Shown here piece after piece: positions 11,552 through 23,543 of a stretch of 64,000 bases of DNA. The first letter of the stretch is position 1, and each line of letters opens with the position of its first letter. The stretch is from Bostrychus sinensis (Eukaryota > Chordata > Actinopteri > Gobiiformes > Eleotridae), in NCBI GenBank assembly GCA_020698575.1, contig CM036253.1, forward strand, positions 3,139,114-3,203,113, given 5' to 3'. The position numbers and the translations under genes are program-made. The notes beneath the pieces were generated by a model that saw only the letters and a list, made by a program, of their open reading frames with translations, did not search any database and was not told the DNA's origin.

Positions 11552-14095
11552 TTACTGTAAAAAAAACAAAAACACTTCACCTTTATACCGTTACTGTAAA
11601 AACATAAACTTCACCTTTATACGTTTACTGTAAAAACATAAACTTCACCTTTATACCTTTACTGTAAAAACATAAACTTCACCTTTATACCGTTACTGTA
11701 AAAACATAAACTTCACCTTTATACCTTTACTGTAAAAACATAAACTTCACCTTTATACCTTTACTGTAAAAACATAAACTTCACCTTTATACGTTTACTG
11801 TAAAAACATAAACTTCACCTTTATACCTTTACTGTAAAAACATAAACTTCACCTTTATACCTTTACTGTAAAAACATAAACTTCACTTTTATACCTTTAC
11901 TGTAAAAACATAAACTACACCTTTATACGTTTACTGTAAAAACATAAACTTCACCTTTATACCTTTACTGTAAAAACATAAACTACACCTTTATACGTTT
12001 ACTGTAAAAACATAAACTTCACCTTTATACCTTTACTGTAAAAACATAAACTTCACTTTTATACCTTTACTGTAAAAACATAAACTTCACCTTTATACCT
12101 TTACTGTAAAAACAAACTACACCTTTATACGTTTACTGTAAAAACAAACTTCACCTTTAAACCTTTACTGTAAAAACATAAACTTCACCTTTATACCGTT
12201 ACTGTAAAAACATAAACTTCACCTTTATACCGTTACTGTAAAAACAAACTTCACCTTTATACGTTTACTGTAAAAACATAAACTTCACCTTTATACCTGT
12301 ACTGTAAAAACATAAACTTCACCTTTATACCGTTACTGTAAAAACATAAACTTCACCTTTATACCTTTACTGTAAAAACATAAACTTCACCTTTATACCT
12401 GTACTGTAAAAACATAAACTTCACCTTTATACCGTTACTGTAAAAACATAAACTTCACCTTTATACCGTTACTGTAAAAACATAAACTTCACCTTTATAC
12501 CTTTACTGTAAAAACATAAACTTCACCTTTATACCTGTACTGTAAAAACATAAACTTCACCTTTATACCGTTACTGTAAAAACATAAACTACACCTTTAT
12601 ACCTTTACTGTAAAAACATAAACTTCACCTTTATACCTGTACTGTAAAAACATAAACTTCACCTTTATACCTTTACTGTAAAAACATAAACTTCACCTTT
12701 ATACCTGTACTGTAAAAACATAAACTTCACCTTTATACCTGTACTGTAAAAACATAAACTTCACCTTTATACCTGTACTGTAAAAACAGTATACTACACC
12801 TTTATACCTTTACTGTAAAAACATAAACTTCACCTTTATACCTTTACTGTAAAAACATAAACTTCACCTTTATACCTGTACTGTAAAAACATAAACTTCA
12901 CCTTTATACCTGTACTGTAAAAACATAAACTTCACCTTTATACCTGTACTGTAAAAACATAAACTTCACCTTTATACCTTTACTGTAAAAACATAAACTT
13001 CACCTTTATACCTGTACTGTAAAAACATAAACTTCACCTTTATACCTTTACTGTAAAAGCATAAACTTCACCTTTATACCTTTACTGTAAAAACATAAAC
13101 TTCACCTTTATACCTTTACTGTAAAAACATAAACTTCACCTTTATACCTTTACTGTAAAAACATAAACTTCATCTTTATACCTGTACTGTAAAAACAGTA
13201 TACTACACCTTTATACCTGTACTGTAAAAACAGTATACTACACCTTTATACCTTTACTGTAAAAACATAAACTTCACCTTTATACCTTTACTGTAAAAAC
13301 ATAAACTTCACCTTTATACCTGTACTGTAAAAACATAAACTTCACCTTTATACCTGTACTGTAAAAACATAAACTTCACCTTTATACCTGTACTGTAAAA
13401 ACATAAACTTCACCTTTATACCTTTACTGTAAAAACATAAACTTCACCTTTATACCTGTACTGTAAAAACATAAACTTCACCTTTATACCTTTACTGTAA
13501 AAGCATAAACTTCACCTTTATACCTTTACTGTAAAAACATAAACTTCACCTTTATACCTTTACTGTAAAAACATAAACTTCACCTTTATACCTGTACTGT
13601 AAAAACATAAACTTCACCTTTATACCTGTACTGTAAAAACATAAACTTCACCTTTATACCTTTACTGTAAAAGCATAAACTTCACCTTTATACCTTTACT
13701 GTAAAAGCATAAACTTCACCTTTATACCTTTACTGTAAAAACATAAACTTCACCTTTATACCTTTACTGTAAAAACATAAACTTCATCTTTATACCTGTA
13801 CTGTAAAAACAGTATACTACACCTTTATACCTGTACTGTAAAAACATAAACTTTATCTTTATACCTTTATTGTAAAAACATAAACTTCACCTTTATACCT
13901 TTACTGTAAAAACATAAACTTCACCTTTATACCTTTACTGTAAAAACATAAACTTCATCTTTATACCTGTACTGTAAAAACATAAACTTTATCTTTATAC
14001 CTTTATTGTAAAAACATAAACTTCACCTTTATACCTGCACTGTAAAAACAAACTTCATCTTTATACCTGTACTGTAAAAACAGTATACTACACCT
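11552..14095. repeat. 34-bp AT-rich minisatellite
   Basis: The unit is 34 bp: TACTGTAAAAACATAAACTT followed by CACCTTTATACCTT, repeated about 75 times. The variable base pair before ACTG is usually TT, GT or CG. A subset reads ACTGTAAAAACAGTATACTA, giving a local palindrome around TAC. It lies in the presumed first intron of the zinc-finger gene. Confidence 0.95.
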
Positions 14096-14337
14096 TTATA
14101 CCTGTACTGTAAAAAACGACACCTGTAAACCTGTACTGTAAAAAACGACACCTGTAAACCTGTACTGTAAAAAACGACACCTGCATACCTGTACTGTAAA
14201 AAACGACACCTGTATACCTGTACTGTAAAAAACGACACCTGTAAACCTGTACTGTAAAAAACGACACCTGTAAACCTGTACTGTAAAAAACGACACCTGT
14301 ATACCTGTACTGTAAAAAACGACACCTGTAAACCTGT
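14096..14337. repeat. 29-bp derivative of the 34-bp minisatellite
   Basis: About eight units of TGTACTGTAAAAAACGACAC plus CTGTAAACC follow directly from the 34-bp array and share its ACTGTAAAAA core. This is an offshoot with a 5-bp shorter unit. The antisense frames look open only because of the repeat. Confidence 0.93.
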
Positions 14338-15104
14338 GCAGTCTGATTCGAGACTGGAGCCGTGGACAGAGGAGGCGTGAACACGGAGCCGGGGCAGGAG
14401 CTCTGACCCCGGGGTTTGTTTACATCCAAACTTCTAAAAGCGTCAGAATCAGTGCTTCAGAGGCTAAACATCTGCCTTTACCGCTGTAATAACACCATTA
14501 TTTCTCTTAATAGACTATAACTCACCGTTATGATCCGTTAAAGGCTGCAGAGACCTCATTATAAACGTTTACAGGAGAATCTCTAACAGCTGTTGACTGA
14601 AGTATTACTGTGATACACCGCAGACAGAAGCAGCTCTGTGAGTCAAACAGCTGTATTAACCACTCCAACACTGAAACGACAGAACCCAGTGTACTCCCAA
14701 AGGCACAAGAGGAAAAATACTTCTCCATCATGAAACAACAACAAAACTCTTCATAAAATAAAATAAATTCTTCATGCTCAGGTCTGATTGTCACACTTTT
14801 AGTATCTGTTAAACGTTTGGACACGGCTTCATATAATAGAGGTTCTCAAGCTGTGGTCTAGGTCCCACTGATGATGAAGAGTCTGATTTAGTTTAATTTA
14901 GATCCAGTTTTATTCCAGCGTGAGGTTTGCTCTGCAGATTAAATCTGTGTGGACCACTTTTTAGTCCAGTGTTAGTCCTGGTTTAGTCTTGTTTTGACCT
15001 GATTCTGTCCTTTTGTTATGCTCTTTTTAATCTGTTAAAGATTTAAAGTTTTTCTCTGAAGTTTGAGGCTGGAGGGTCCTTCATCTCCTTTGACTTCTTC
15101 TGAG
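14338..15104. other. unique intron sequence, no feature recognised
   Basis: Mixed, AT-leaning sequence. A single degenerate patch of the 11-bp motif sits near 14965-14995 (TTAGTCCTGGTTTAGTC). No coding or RNA gene could be supported. Confidence 0.5.
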
Positions 15105-16500
15105 GGCCAGGCCCAGTGTGCGGTACCGGTCCCGGCGTGTGGTACCGGTCCCGGCGTGTGGTACCGGTTGAGGTCTGGTCCCGGCGCGTGGTACTGGTGA
15201 GGTCCGGTCCCAGCGTGTGGTACCGGTTGAGGTCTGGTCCCAGCGTGTGGTACTGGTGAGGTCCGGTCCCGGCGTGTGGTACTGGTGAGGTCCGGTCCCG
15301 GCGCGTGGCACCGGTCCTGGCGCGTGGTACCAGTCCCGGCGTGTGGTACTGGTGAGGTCTCGTCCCGGCGTGCGTGGTACCGGACTCGGCGCGCGTGGTA
15401 CCAGTCCCAGCGTGTGGTACCAGTCCCGGCGTGTGGTACCAGTCCCGGCGTGTGGTACTGGTGAGGTCCGGTCCCGGCGTGCGTGGTACCGGACTCGGCG
15501 CGCGTGGTACCAGTCCCAGCGTGTGGTACCAGTCCCGGCGTGTGGTACTGGTGAGGTCCGGACCCGGCGCGTGTGGTACCAGACCCGGTGCGTGTGGTAC
15601 CAGACCCGGCGCGTGTGGTACCGGACCCGGCGCGTGGTACCAGTCCCAGCGTGTGGTACTGGTGAGGTCTGGTCCCGGCGTGCGTGGTACCAGTCCCGGC
15701 GTGTGGTACTGGTGAGGTCCGGACTCGGCGTGCGTGGTACCGGACTCGGCGCGCGTGGTACCAGTCCCAGCGTGTGGTACCAGTCCCGGTGTGTGGTACC
15801 AGTCCTGGCGTGTGGTACTGGTGAGGTCCGGTCCCGGCGCGCGTGGTACCAGTCCCGGCGCGTGGTACCAGTCCCGGCGTGTGGTACCAGTCCCGGCGTG
15901 TGGTACTGGTGAGGTCCGGTCCCGGCGCGCGTGGTACCAGTCCCGGCGTGTGGTACCAGTCCCGGCGCGTGGTACCAGTCCCGGCGCGTGGTACCAGTCC
16001 CGGCGCGTGGTACCAGTCCCGGCGCGTGGTACCAGTCCCGGCGCGTGGTACCAGTCCCGGCGTGTGGTACCAGTCCCGGCGTGTGGTACTGGTGAGGTCC
16101 GGACCCGGCGCGTGTGGTACCGGACCCGGCGTGTGGTACCGGACCCGGCGCGTGTGGTACCGGACCCGGCGCGTGGTACCAGTCCCGGCGCGTGGTACCA
16201 GTCCCGGCGCGTGGTACCAGTCCCGGCGCGTGGTACCAGTCCCGGCGTGTGGTACCAGTCCCGGCGTGTGGTACTGGTGAGGTCCGGTCCCGGCGCGCGT
16301 GGTACCAGTCCCGGCGCGTGGTACCAGTCCCGGCGCGTGGTACCAGTCCCGGCGCGTGGTACCAGTCCCGGCGCGTGGTACCAGTCCCGGCGTGTGGTAC
16401 TGGTGAGGTCCGGACCCGGCGCGTGTGGTACCGGACCCGGCGTGTGGTACCGGACCCGGCGCGTGTGGTACCGGACCCGGCGTGTGGTACCAGTCCCAGT
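15105..16500. repeat. 19-bp GC-rich minisatellite with KpnI-type GGTACC core
   Basis: The unit is GTGGTACCAGTCCCGGCGC or close variants (GTGTGGTACC, GGACCCGGCG, ACTGGTGAGGTCCGG), about 70 copies with many CpGs. Units group into higher-order blocks of roughly 150-200 bp that end in the ACTGGTGAGGTCCGG variant. Long open frames on both strands (up to about 500 codons) come from the repeat and not from genes. Confidence 0.95.
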
Positions 16501-17945
16501 TTGTGGTTAATGGGATCAGCTGTGGTTAAACAGCACAGATTACAGTGGACAGGTTTAAAAGGCTCATGTGTAATCTGCACAGATTAGAGCCAGGGATCAA
16601 CACTGAACTCTCTCTGTGTTAATCTGAGTAACTGAGTGTACCCTCGATACAAACTGGCCTTACAAAGGAATAATTACATCATTATCATCTAAGAAATTAT
16701 TCTTTAAAATGTTGAGTGGTAGTTAATGTGTGGTCTGTTTTTATTTTTATTTTGGTTTAAGTTAGTGGGCTCCCAAATGGCCCTAATTTAGTATCACTCT
16801 GAGCTTTATTTAGGCCTAATTTAGTGATTATAAATGGTTTGTGTTGATAAACAGTGTTGTTGTAAAAGCCTTCTTTTTAACTCAGTTTGCAGTAAACACA
16901 GTTACAAACTCCTGTCGTCCTCTCTACTGCCTCCAGCATCATCCAAATCCCCAGGATGCTGCTTTTTCTTTATTTACTCAGTTTTTCACTTTTTCCCATT
17001 GAGCTGCATTTAAACACATCTAACCCATTACCGTCTTAAAAAATAATAATAGGCTATGTTACAGTGTTATTTATGTATTTAATGTGTGCTACTAAAACAT
17101 GTACAATGATTATTTCTGTCATTTATCATTTCCACTTTAACAGCAGCTGATGTTTGAACTGTGTCAGACTCAGATCTTACTGGAGACAGATGGCTTTATA
17201 AAGACTGCCACTCTCCTCCAGGCTCAGTATTTGGATAACAATATTTAAAATATATTAATAATGAATGTGAACAATGCAGGGGAGAGCAGCAATAATACTG
17301 GATAATTGCCATATTAGCGGCTAATTAATATGCACCAAAACTCGGTCCATTCACGCCTCATTGGAGCTTTGTTCACCTGAGTAAAGTGAGACAGAAACCG
17401 TGACATTACAGACTTCTGCGGTGTAAAGTCCAGATTAATTCAGAGAACAGTGTTTGTGGGCTGTGGCCTGATGAAGCTGACATTAGCTGCTAAAAACCAA
17501 AGCTAGAGAAGTAGCGCCAGGACAGATAAACGTTTCCAAAACTCACCACAGACGTCTTCACACAGATTCTTTTCATCTTGATATAAAAGGAACAGTCCAT
17601 ATTTGATAACTGTTAGAGTCCTGGCTCGGTGAGAACTTCAGCCCAGTGTAAAGTCGGGACATTGACAGAGCTGTTCAGATAAAAGCAGCTGCCTCTCTGT
17701 TCTCTCGCTGTGTAAATCTGCGCTGGAGTTTGGTTTTATTTTAGCAGTTTTTAGCAGTTTTCAGCTCTTTTTAGCGCATTTAAATCTTTGCTGTCTCAGT
17801 CAGATCAGTGTCCTCTGTAACTGTAGTAACCCACAAGGACCCCTCGCGTCTTAGTCGCGCCTGTTCAAAAACAAAATGTGGTAATATTTAGCTATTTTTA
17901 AAATATGTGAGCATTATGAAAATTGCTTTGGGGTCCAGATCAAAG
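16501..17945. other. unique intron sequence, no feature recognised
   Basis: AT-rich non-repetitive DNA inside the presumed znf646 5' UTR intron. No open frame of note and no transposon ends seen. Confidence 0.5.
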
Positions 17946-17974
17946 ACCGCGGGCTACGGGGTCCTGATCTAACT

Positions 17975-20405
17975 CGTTACCGTCGCTTTCCGTTACCGTC
18001 TCTTTCTGTTACCGTCTCTTTCTGTTACCGTCTCTCTCTGTTACTGTCTCTCTCTGTTACTGTCTCTCTCTGTTACTGTCTCTCTCTGTTACTGTCTCCG
18101 TTACCGTCTCTCTCTGTTACCGTCTCTCTCTGTTACCGTCTCTCTCTGTTACCGTCTCTCTCTGTTATCGTCTCTCTCTGTTACCGTCTCTCTCTGTTAC
18201 CGTCTCTCTCTGTTACCGTCTCTCTCTGTTACCGTCTCTCTCTGTTACCGTCTCTCTCTGTTACCGTCTCTCTCTGTTATTGTCTCTCTCTGTTACTGTC
18301 TCTCCCTGTTACTGTCTCTCCCTGTTACTGTCTCTCTCTGTTACCGTCTCTCTCTGTTACCGTCTCTCTCTGTTACTGTCTCTCCCTGTTACTGTCTCTC
18401 TCTGTTACCGTCTCTCTCTGTTACCGTCTCTCCGTTACTGTCTCTCTCTGTTACTGTCTCTCTCTGTTACCGTCTCTCTCTGTTACCGTCTCTCCCTGTT
18501 ACCGTCTCTCCATGTTACCGTCTCTCCCTGTTACCGTCTCTCTCTGTTACCGTCTCTCCCTGTTACCGTCTCTCCCTGTTACCGTCTCTCCCTGTTACCG
18601 TCTCTCCCTGTTACCGTCTCTCCCTGTTACCGTCTCTCTCTGTTACCGTCTCTCTCTGTTACCGTCTCTCTCTGTTACCGTCTCTCCCTGTTACCGTCTC
18701 TCTCTGTTACCGTCGCTCCCTGTTACCGTCTCTCTCTGTTACCGTCTCTCCCTGTTACCGTCTCTCCCTGTTACTGTCTCTCTCTGTTACCGTCTCTCTC
18801 TGTTACTGTCTCTCTCTGTTATTGTCTCTCTCTGTTACTGTCTCTCCCTGTTACTGTCTCTCCCTGTTACCGTCTCTCCCTGTTACCGTCTCTCTGTTAC
18901 CGTCTCTCTCTGTTACTGTCTCTCTCTGTTACCGTCTCTCTCTGTTACCGTATCTCTCCGTTACTGTCTCTCTCCGTTACTGTCTCTCTCTGTTACCGTC
19001 TCTCTCTGTTACCGTCTCTCCGTTACTGTCTCTCTCTGTTACTGTCTCTCTCTGTTACTGTCTCTCTCTGTTACTGTCTCTCTCTGTTACCGTCTCTCTC
19101 TGTTACCGTCTCTCCGTTACTGTCTCTCTCTGTTACTGTCTCTCTCTGTTACTGTCTCTCTCTGTTACCGTCTCTCTCTGTTACCGTCTCTCCCTGTTAC
19201 CGTCTCTCCCTGTTACCGTCTCTCTCTGTTACTGTCTCTCTCTGTTACCGTCGCTACCTGTTACCGTCTCTCTCTGTTATCGTCTCTCTCTGTTACCGTC
19301 TCTCCCTGTTACCGTCTCTCTCTGTTACCGTCTCTCCCTGTTACCGTCTCTCCCTATTACCGTCTCTCCCTGTTACCGTCTCTCCCTGTTACCGTCTCTC
19401 CCTGTTACCGTCTCTCTGTTACCGTCTCTCTCTGTTACTGTCTCTCTCTGTTACCGTCTCTGTTACTGTCTCTCTCTGTTACCGTCTCTCCCTGTTACCG
19501 TCTCTCCCTGTTACCGTCTCTCTCTGTTACCGTCTCTCTCTGTTACTGTCTCTCTCTGTTACCGTCTCTCCCTGTTACCGTCTCTCCCTGTTACCGTCTC
19601 TCTCTGTTACTGTCTCTCTCTGTTACTGTCTCTGTTACCGTCTCTCCCTGTTACCGTCTCTCCCTGTTACCGTCTCTCTCTGTTACCGTCTCTCTCTGTT
19701 ACTGTCTCTCTCTGTTACCGTCTCTCCCTGTTACCGTCTCTCTCTGTTACCGTCTCTCTCTGTTACCGTCTCTCTCTGTTACCGTCTCTCCCTGTTACCG
19801 TCTCTCCCTGTTACTGTCTCTCTCTGTTACCGTCTCTCCCTGTTACCGTCTCTCTCTGTTACTGTCTCTCTCTGTTACTGTCTCTGTTACCGTCTCTCCC
19901 TGTTACCGTCTCTCCCTGTTACCGTCTCTCTCTGTTACCGTCTCTCTCTGTTACCGTCTCTCTCTGTTACTGTCTCTCCCTGTTACCGTCTCTCTCTGTT
20001 ACCGTCTCTCTCTGTTACCGTCTCTCTCTGTTACCGTCTCTCCCTGTTACCGTCTCTCCCTGTTACCGTCTCTCTCTGTTACCGTCTCTCTCTGTTACCG
20101 TCTCTCTCTGTTACCGTCTCTCTCTGTTACCGTCTCTCTCTGTTACCGTCTCTCTCTGTTACCGTCGCTCCCTGTTACTGTCTCTCTCTGTTACCGTCTC
20201 TCTCTGTTACTGTCTCCGTCTCTCCCTGTTACTGTCTCTCCCTGTTACTGTCTCTTTCTGTTACTGTCTCCGTCTCTCTCTGTTACCGTCGCTCCCTGTT
20301 ACTGTCTCTCTCTGTTACCGTCTCTCTCTGTTACTGTCTCCGTCTCTCTCTGTTACCGTCGCTCCCTGTTACTGTCTCTCTCGTTACTGTCTCTCTCTGT
20401 TACCG
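17975..20405 (+). repeat. 16-bp pyrimidine-rich minisatellite (TCTCTCTCTGTTACCG)
   Basis: About 150 copies of TCTCTCTCTGTTACCG with T/C variants (TCTCCCTGTTAC, TCTCTCTGTTACTG) and 8-10-bp short units. The + strand, which is the sense strand of the zinc-finger gene, has no AG dinucleotide from 17946 to 20408. It carries dense UCUCUCU, the known PTBP1-type binding element if transcribed. Three overlapping open frames (540-735 codons) are repeat artefacts. Confidence 0.95.
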
Positions 20406-20408
20406 GAA

Positions 20409-20920
20409 AGTTTACCCAGCCAGTTCCCCACAGCCAAACCTTAAAGTCACCACAATTTTTTTTTTGTTTTTTTTTACCAATTCATAATAATATAAGTCCA
20501 GTTTGCCATGTAAAAAAACATAAAAACATAAACATAACATAAAAACTTGGCCTATATTTCAAATGCACATATCTCAGTAAGTATTGTCAGTACAGACCTG
20601 ACATTTTGCACATTTGTTTAACTTAGGTAGTGTCACATCTGAGAATTTTTTTTTTAAGAAATTTCTGAGATGGAGACCTGGGGAAGTATTCAGAATCTGA
20701 ATGATTTGGCATGGAATGACCCAGAGACCTCCACCAAGGCATAACAGTTCCCCCTGGCTCCAGACGGTGTTCCAAATACACGCCAAAAATTTCGTCCCTG
20801 GGTCATTACGTTACCAGTTATGAAGGGTGTGTTATCTGTTTTACATACACTGACTTAAACATTGCTAGTGTTTTTTTTTAATCTCCATGTTTCTCTTGTC
20901 TCTTGTCCTTGTCTTGCAGT
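20409..20920. other. end of 5' UTR intron with splice acceptor
   Basis: Unique AT-rich sequence ending in a strong pyrimidine tract and acceptor (CTTGTCCTTGTCTTGCAG at 20920). No other feature seen. Confidence 0.55.
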
Positions 20921-21057
20921 GGTCCCTCATTGGCCGGCGTGACCCAGGACACGCCTCCAGGGCAGACAAAATGGCCGCCCTCAGCTGAGCGCCTACACTG
21001 TTCATGACTGCGCTGTGAACCGTGACCCTCCCCACACACGCTTTGCTCTAGAGTACT
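20921..21057 (+). promoter_or_regulatory. znf646: 5' leader of the zinc-finger gene with two short upstream ORFs
   Basis: The leader begins after the acceptor at 20920. A five-codon uORF (MAALS, 20971-20988) has A at -3 and G at +4, a strong start context. A second four-codon uORF (MTAL, 21004-21018) has a weak context. The main ATG (21058) has A at -3 and G at +4. Re-initiation after the uORFs could lower translation of the main frame; this is inference. Confidence 0.55.
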
Positions 21058-23543
21058 ATGGCAATGCTTGATATGAGCCGAGCCAAGGGATTCCCCTGTA
21101 AAGAGTGTGATATGGTCTGCCCCAGTACTCCCAGTCTACTAGAGCATATGAAAGCCCACTATCAGCAGGACGAGCCCGGACGATTCGAGTGCGAACAGTG
21201 TGGACGCCTTTTCAAGCACGCCGCCAGCCTCGCCAACCACAAGAAGTCTCACGAGGTTGGCTCTTTCCAGTGTCCAGTTTGTACACGTACGCTGCCCAAC
21301 GCTGTAGCTTTGAAAAACCACTTACGTATCCATACTTTGTCTCCGAGTAGTGCCCACCCGGAAGAGGAGACGGAGGAGGCCCCTGAGGACGGACCCCCGG
21401 AGGAGAGACACTTCGGCCTGAGCCAGAGCCTGTCCCAGGGCTTCAGCCGTAACGTTTTACCGGACCACGACCCGGAGGACCACCGGAAGAAGAGCTCCCC
21501 AGAACCGGACGACGCCTGGGATCGACCGTTCAAGTGCGACCAGTGCGACCGGACCTACCGGCACCACGGCAGCCTGGTGAACCACAAGAAGTGCCACCAG
21601 GAGGGAGACTTCAAGTGCTCTGTGTGTTTCAAACACTTCGGCAACCTGGCTGCGCTAAACAGCCACGAGCGGACTCACTCCAAGTTCAAGCCCCCCGGAG
21701 CCCCCATGGTGAGCAGCGGCGGCAGCAGCGGCGGTGCTGGGGGGGCCACCCAGTCATCTCAAAGTGATGACTCCGCCTCCTGTTTCTGCCACCTGTGCCA
21801 GATTGCACTCCCCACTAAAGCAGACTTCCAGGAGCACATTCTGCTGCACAACACGGCCTCGCCCTCCTTGGGTTTGCCGCGAACTTTTCCCGGAATAATG
21901 CCTCACAATCTGAGTACAGTCCGCTCCCCGGCCTACACTCCAGCCCTCGGGGATCCCCTCCCTCTGCCACCTTTACCCACTGACAAACGTGGACCGTACG
22001 ATCCTATCATGGGCCCCCCGGTGAACAACCCCATCTACACGTGTGCGTACTGTGGCGCGGGACATCCCGATCTGGACAGTCTAAAGGTGCATTATCTCAC
22101 CCATGACCCACACCCAGCCTCCCACAGCCAGGACAGCAACATTTTAAACTCAGATACTCTCAGCTCTGGGTCTCAGAACTCTGTGGCATCGCCCTCTGGC
22201 AGCCGAGTGCCCCAGGCGAACTCTCCGGACGACGCAGAGCGGAGGTTTAAGTGCGGGGAGTGTGGAAAGAGCTACCGTCATGCGGGGAGCCTAGTCAACC
22301 ACAAACGCTGCCATCAAACGGGCCACTACCAGTGCACCATCTGCTGTAAACAGTACCCACATCTCGCGGCGCTTCACAGCCACCTCCGCAGCCACAAGGG
22401 TCGCACCTCCAACCAACCCATCAACAACGACGGCAACGATTGGCTGTCCTCAGAACCGCTGACCATGGACTCCCAACAGAGCTATGTCCAAGAGGGAAGC
22501 GGCGCGACCACTCCCATTTCACTGCCTGGGAACTTGGGGGACGGCGCTCATTTTGTCCCCGACGGAGGCCACGGCAGCGGATTGGATTCCCTGGAGTTTC
22601 ACGATCGTTTTGACGGCAGCTCTCTTTCCCAAAGCACCTCGGCACATCGTCAGGCTGACAGACACGTGTGCGCGGACTGTGGGGAGATGTACGGGGACGT
22701 GTCTGGCATCAAGTCCCACATGTGTCCGAGACGCAGCCAACAACAGCAACAAGCTACACAACAACCGCAGGGCAACATGTCCAATGGGTTTATGGGCAGC
22801 ATGAACTACCACAACTCCAGTGGCTCGTCGCTGCCTTCTGGAAGCAGCACCAACCTGAAGGAGGGCAGCAACCAGCGGTCGTTTCCCCAGAACAGTGTTA
22901 AAAGACTGGGCCCAAATGACAAGGAAGATGACGATGACGGGGAGATCTACCAGTGCTCTGTGTGTGGCAATCACTACGCCAGCCTCCGAGCACTCAGGAG
23001 CCACTTACGCAGCCACGCCAACAACCCAACAGCGCCCGGACCTTCTGCTTTAGACCAGGACTGGAGGATGATCTGCGCCACATGTGGCCAAAGCTTCGCC
23101 AGAAAACAGGATCTCCTCAATCACCAGTTAATCCATGGCCCCCAGAGGCCTGATGGACACCAGGGTCTCAGCTCCTCCACCAACGGCAGCGACAAGATGG
23201 ACGGGCGGAACATCTGCGTGGACTGTGGCCTGTTCTTCTCCGACCGTCACCATTTGGTCACTCATCTGTGTTCGGGCAAGAACCGCGGTGGTTTGAACAG
23301 TGCCAAAGACGGAGCTGGAGGGAGCCACGAGCTGGCAGCAGACGGTCGCAGGCCCCTGGTCGAACAGAGTGACAAACCCCACAAGTGTGACCAGTGTGGG
23401 CGCGGATACAGGCATCCCTGCTCCCTCCTGAACCACAAGAAGTCCCACAAGACCGGAGTGTTCCGCTGCCTGGTCTGTCAGAAACGCTACTACAATCTGC
23501 TGGCTCTGAAAAATCACCAAAGAACACACTTCGACCTGAAGAG
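21058..23543 (+). CDS. znf646: znf646 coding exon 1 (residues 1-828, fingers 1-15)
   Basis: Fingers 1-3 occupy residues 14-92. After an acidic linker, fingers 4-5 lie at about 160-208, 6 at about 244, 7 at about 329, and 8-9 at about 399-447. Finger 10 (538) lacks the second His (SHMC). Fingers 11 and 12 are at about 632 and 672, 13 (720) is also degenerate (THLC), and 14-15 lie at 778-825. Linkers are Ser/Gly/Gln rich, including a Q-rich run near residue 563. The exon ends at AAGAG|GTACCT, phase 2, in the linker after finger 15. Confidence 0.85.

Noticed and set aside
15081..16587. 499-codon minus frame and several plus frames over the 19-bp GGTACC repeat
   Set aside because: Repeat artefact; no recognised domain.
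18280..20542. Three 540-735 codon frames rich in Ser, Leu, Val and Cys
   Set aside because: Translation of the 16-bp TCTCTCTCTGTTACCG array; all three frames are equivalent permutations.
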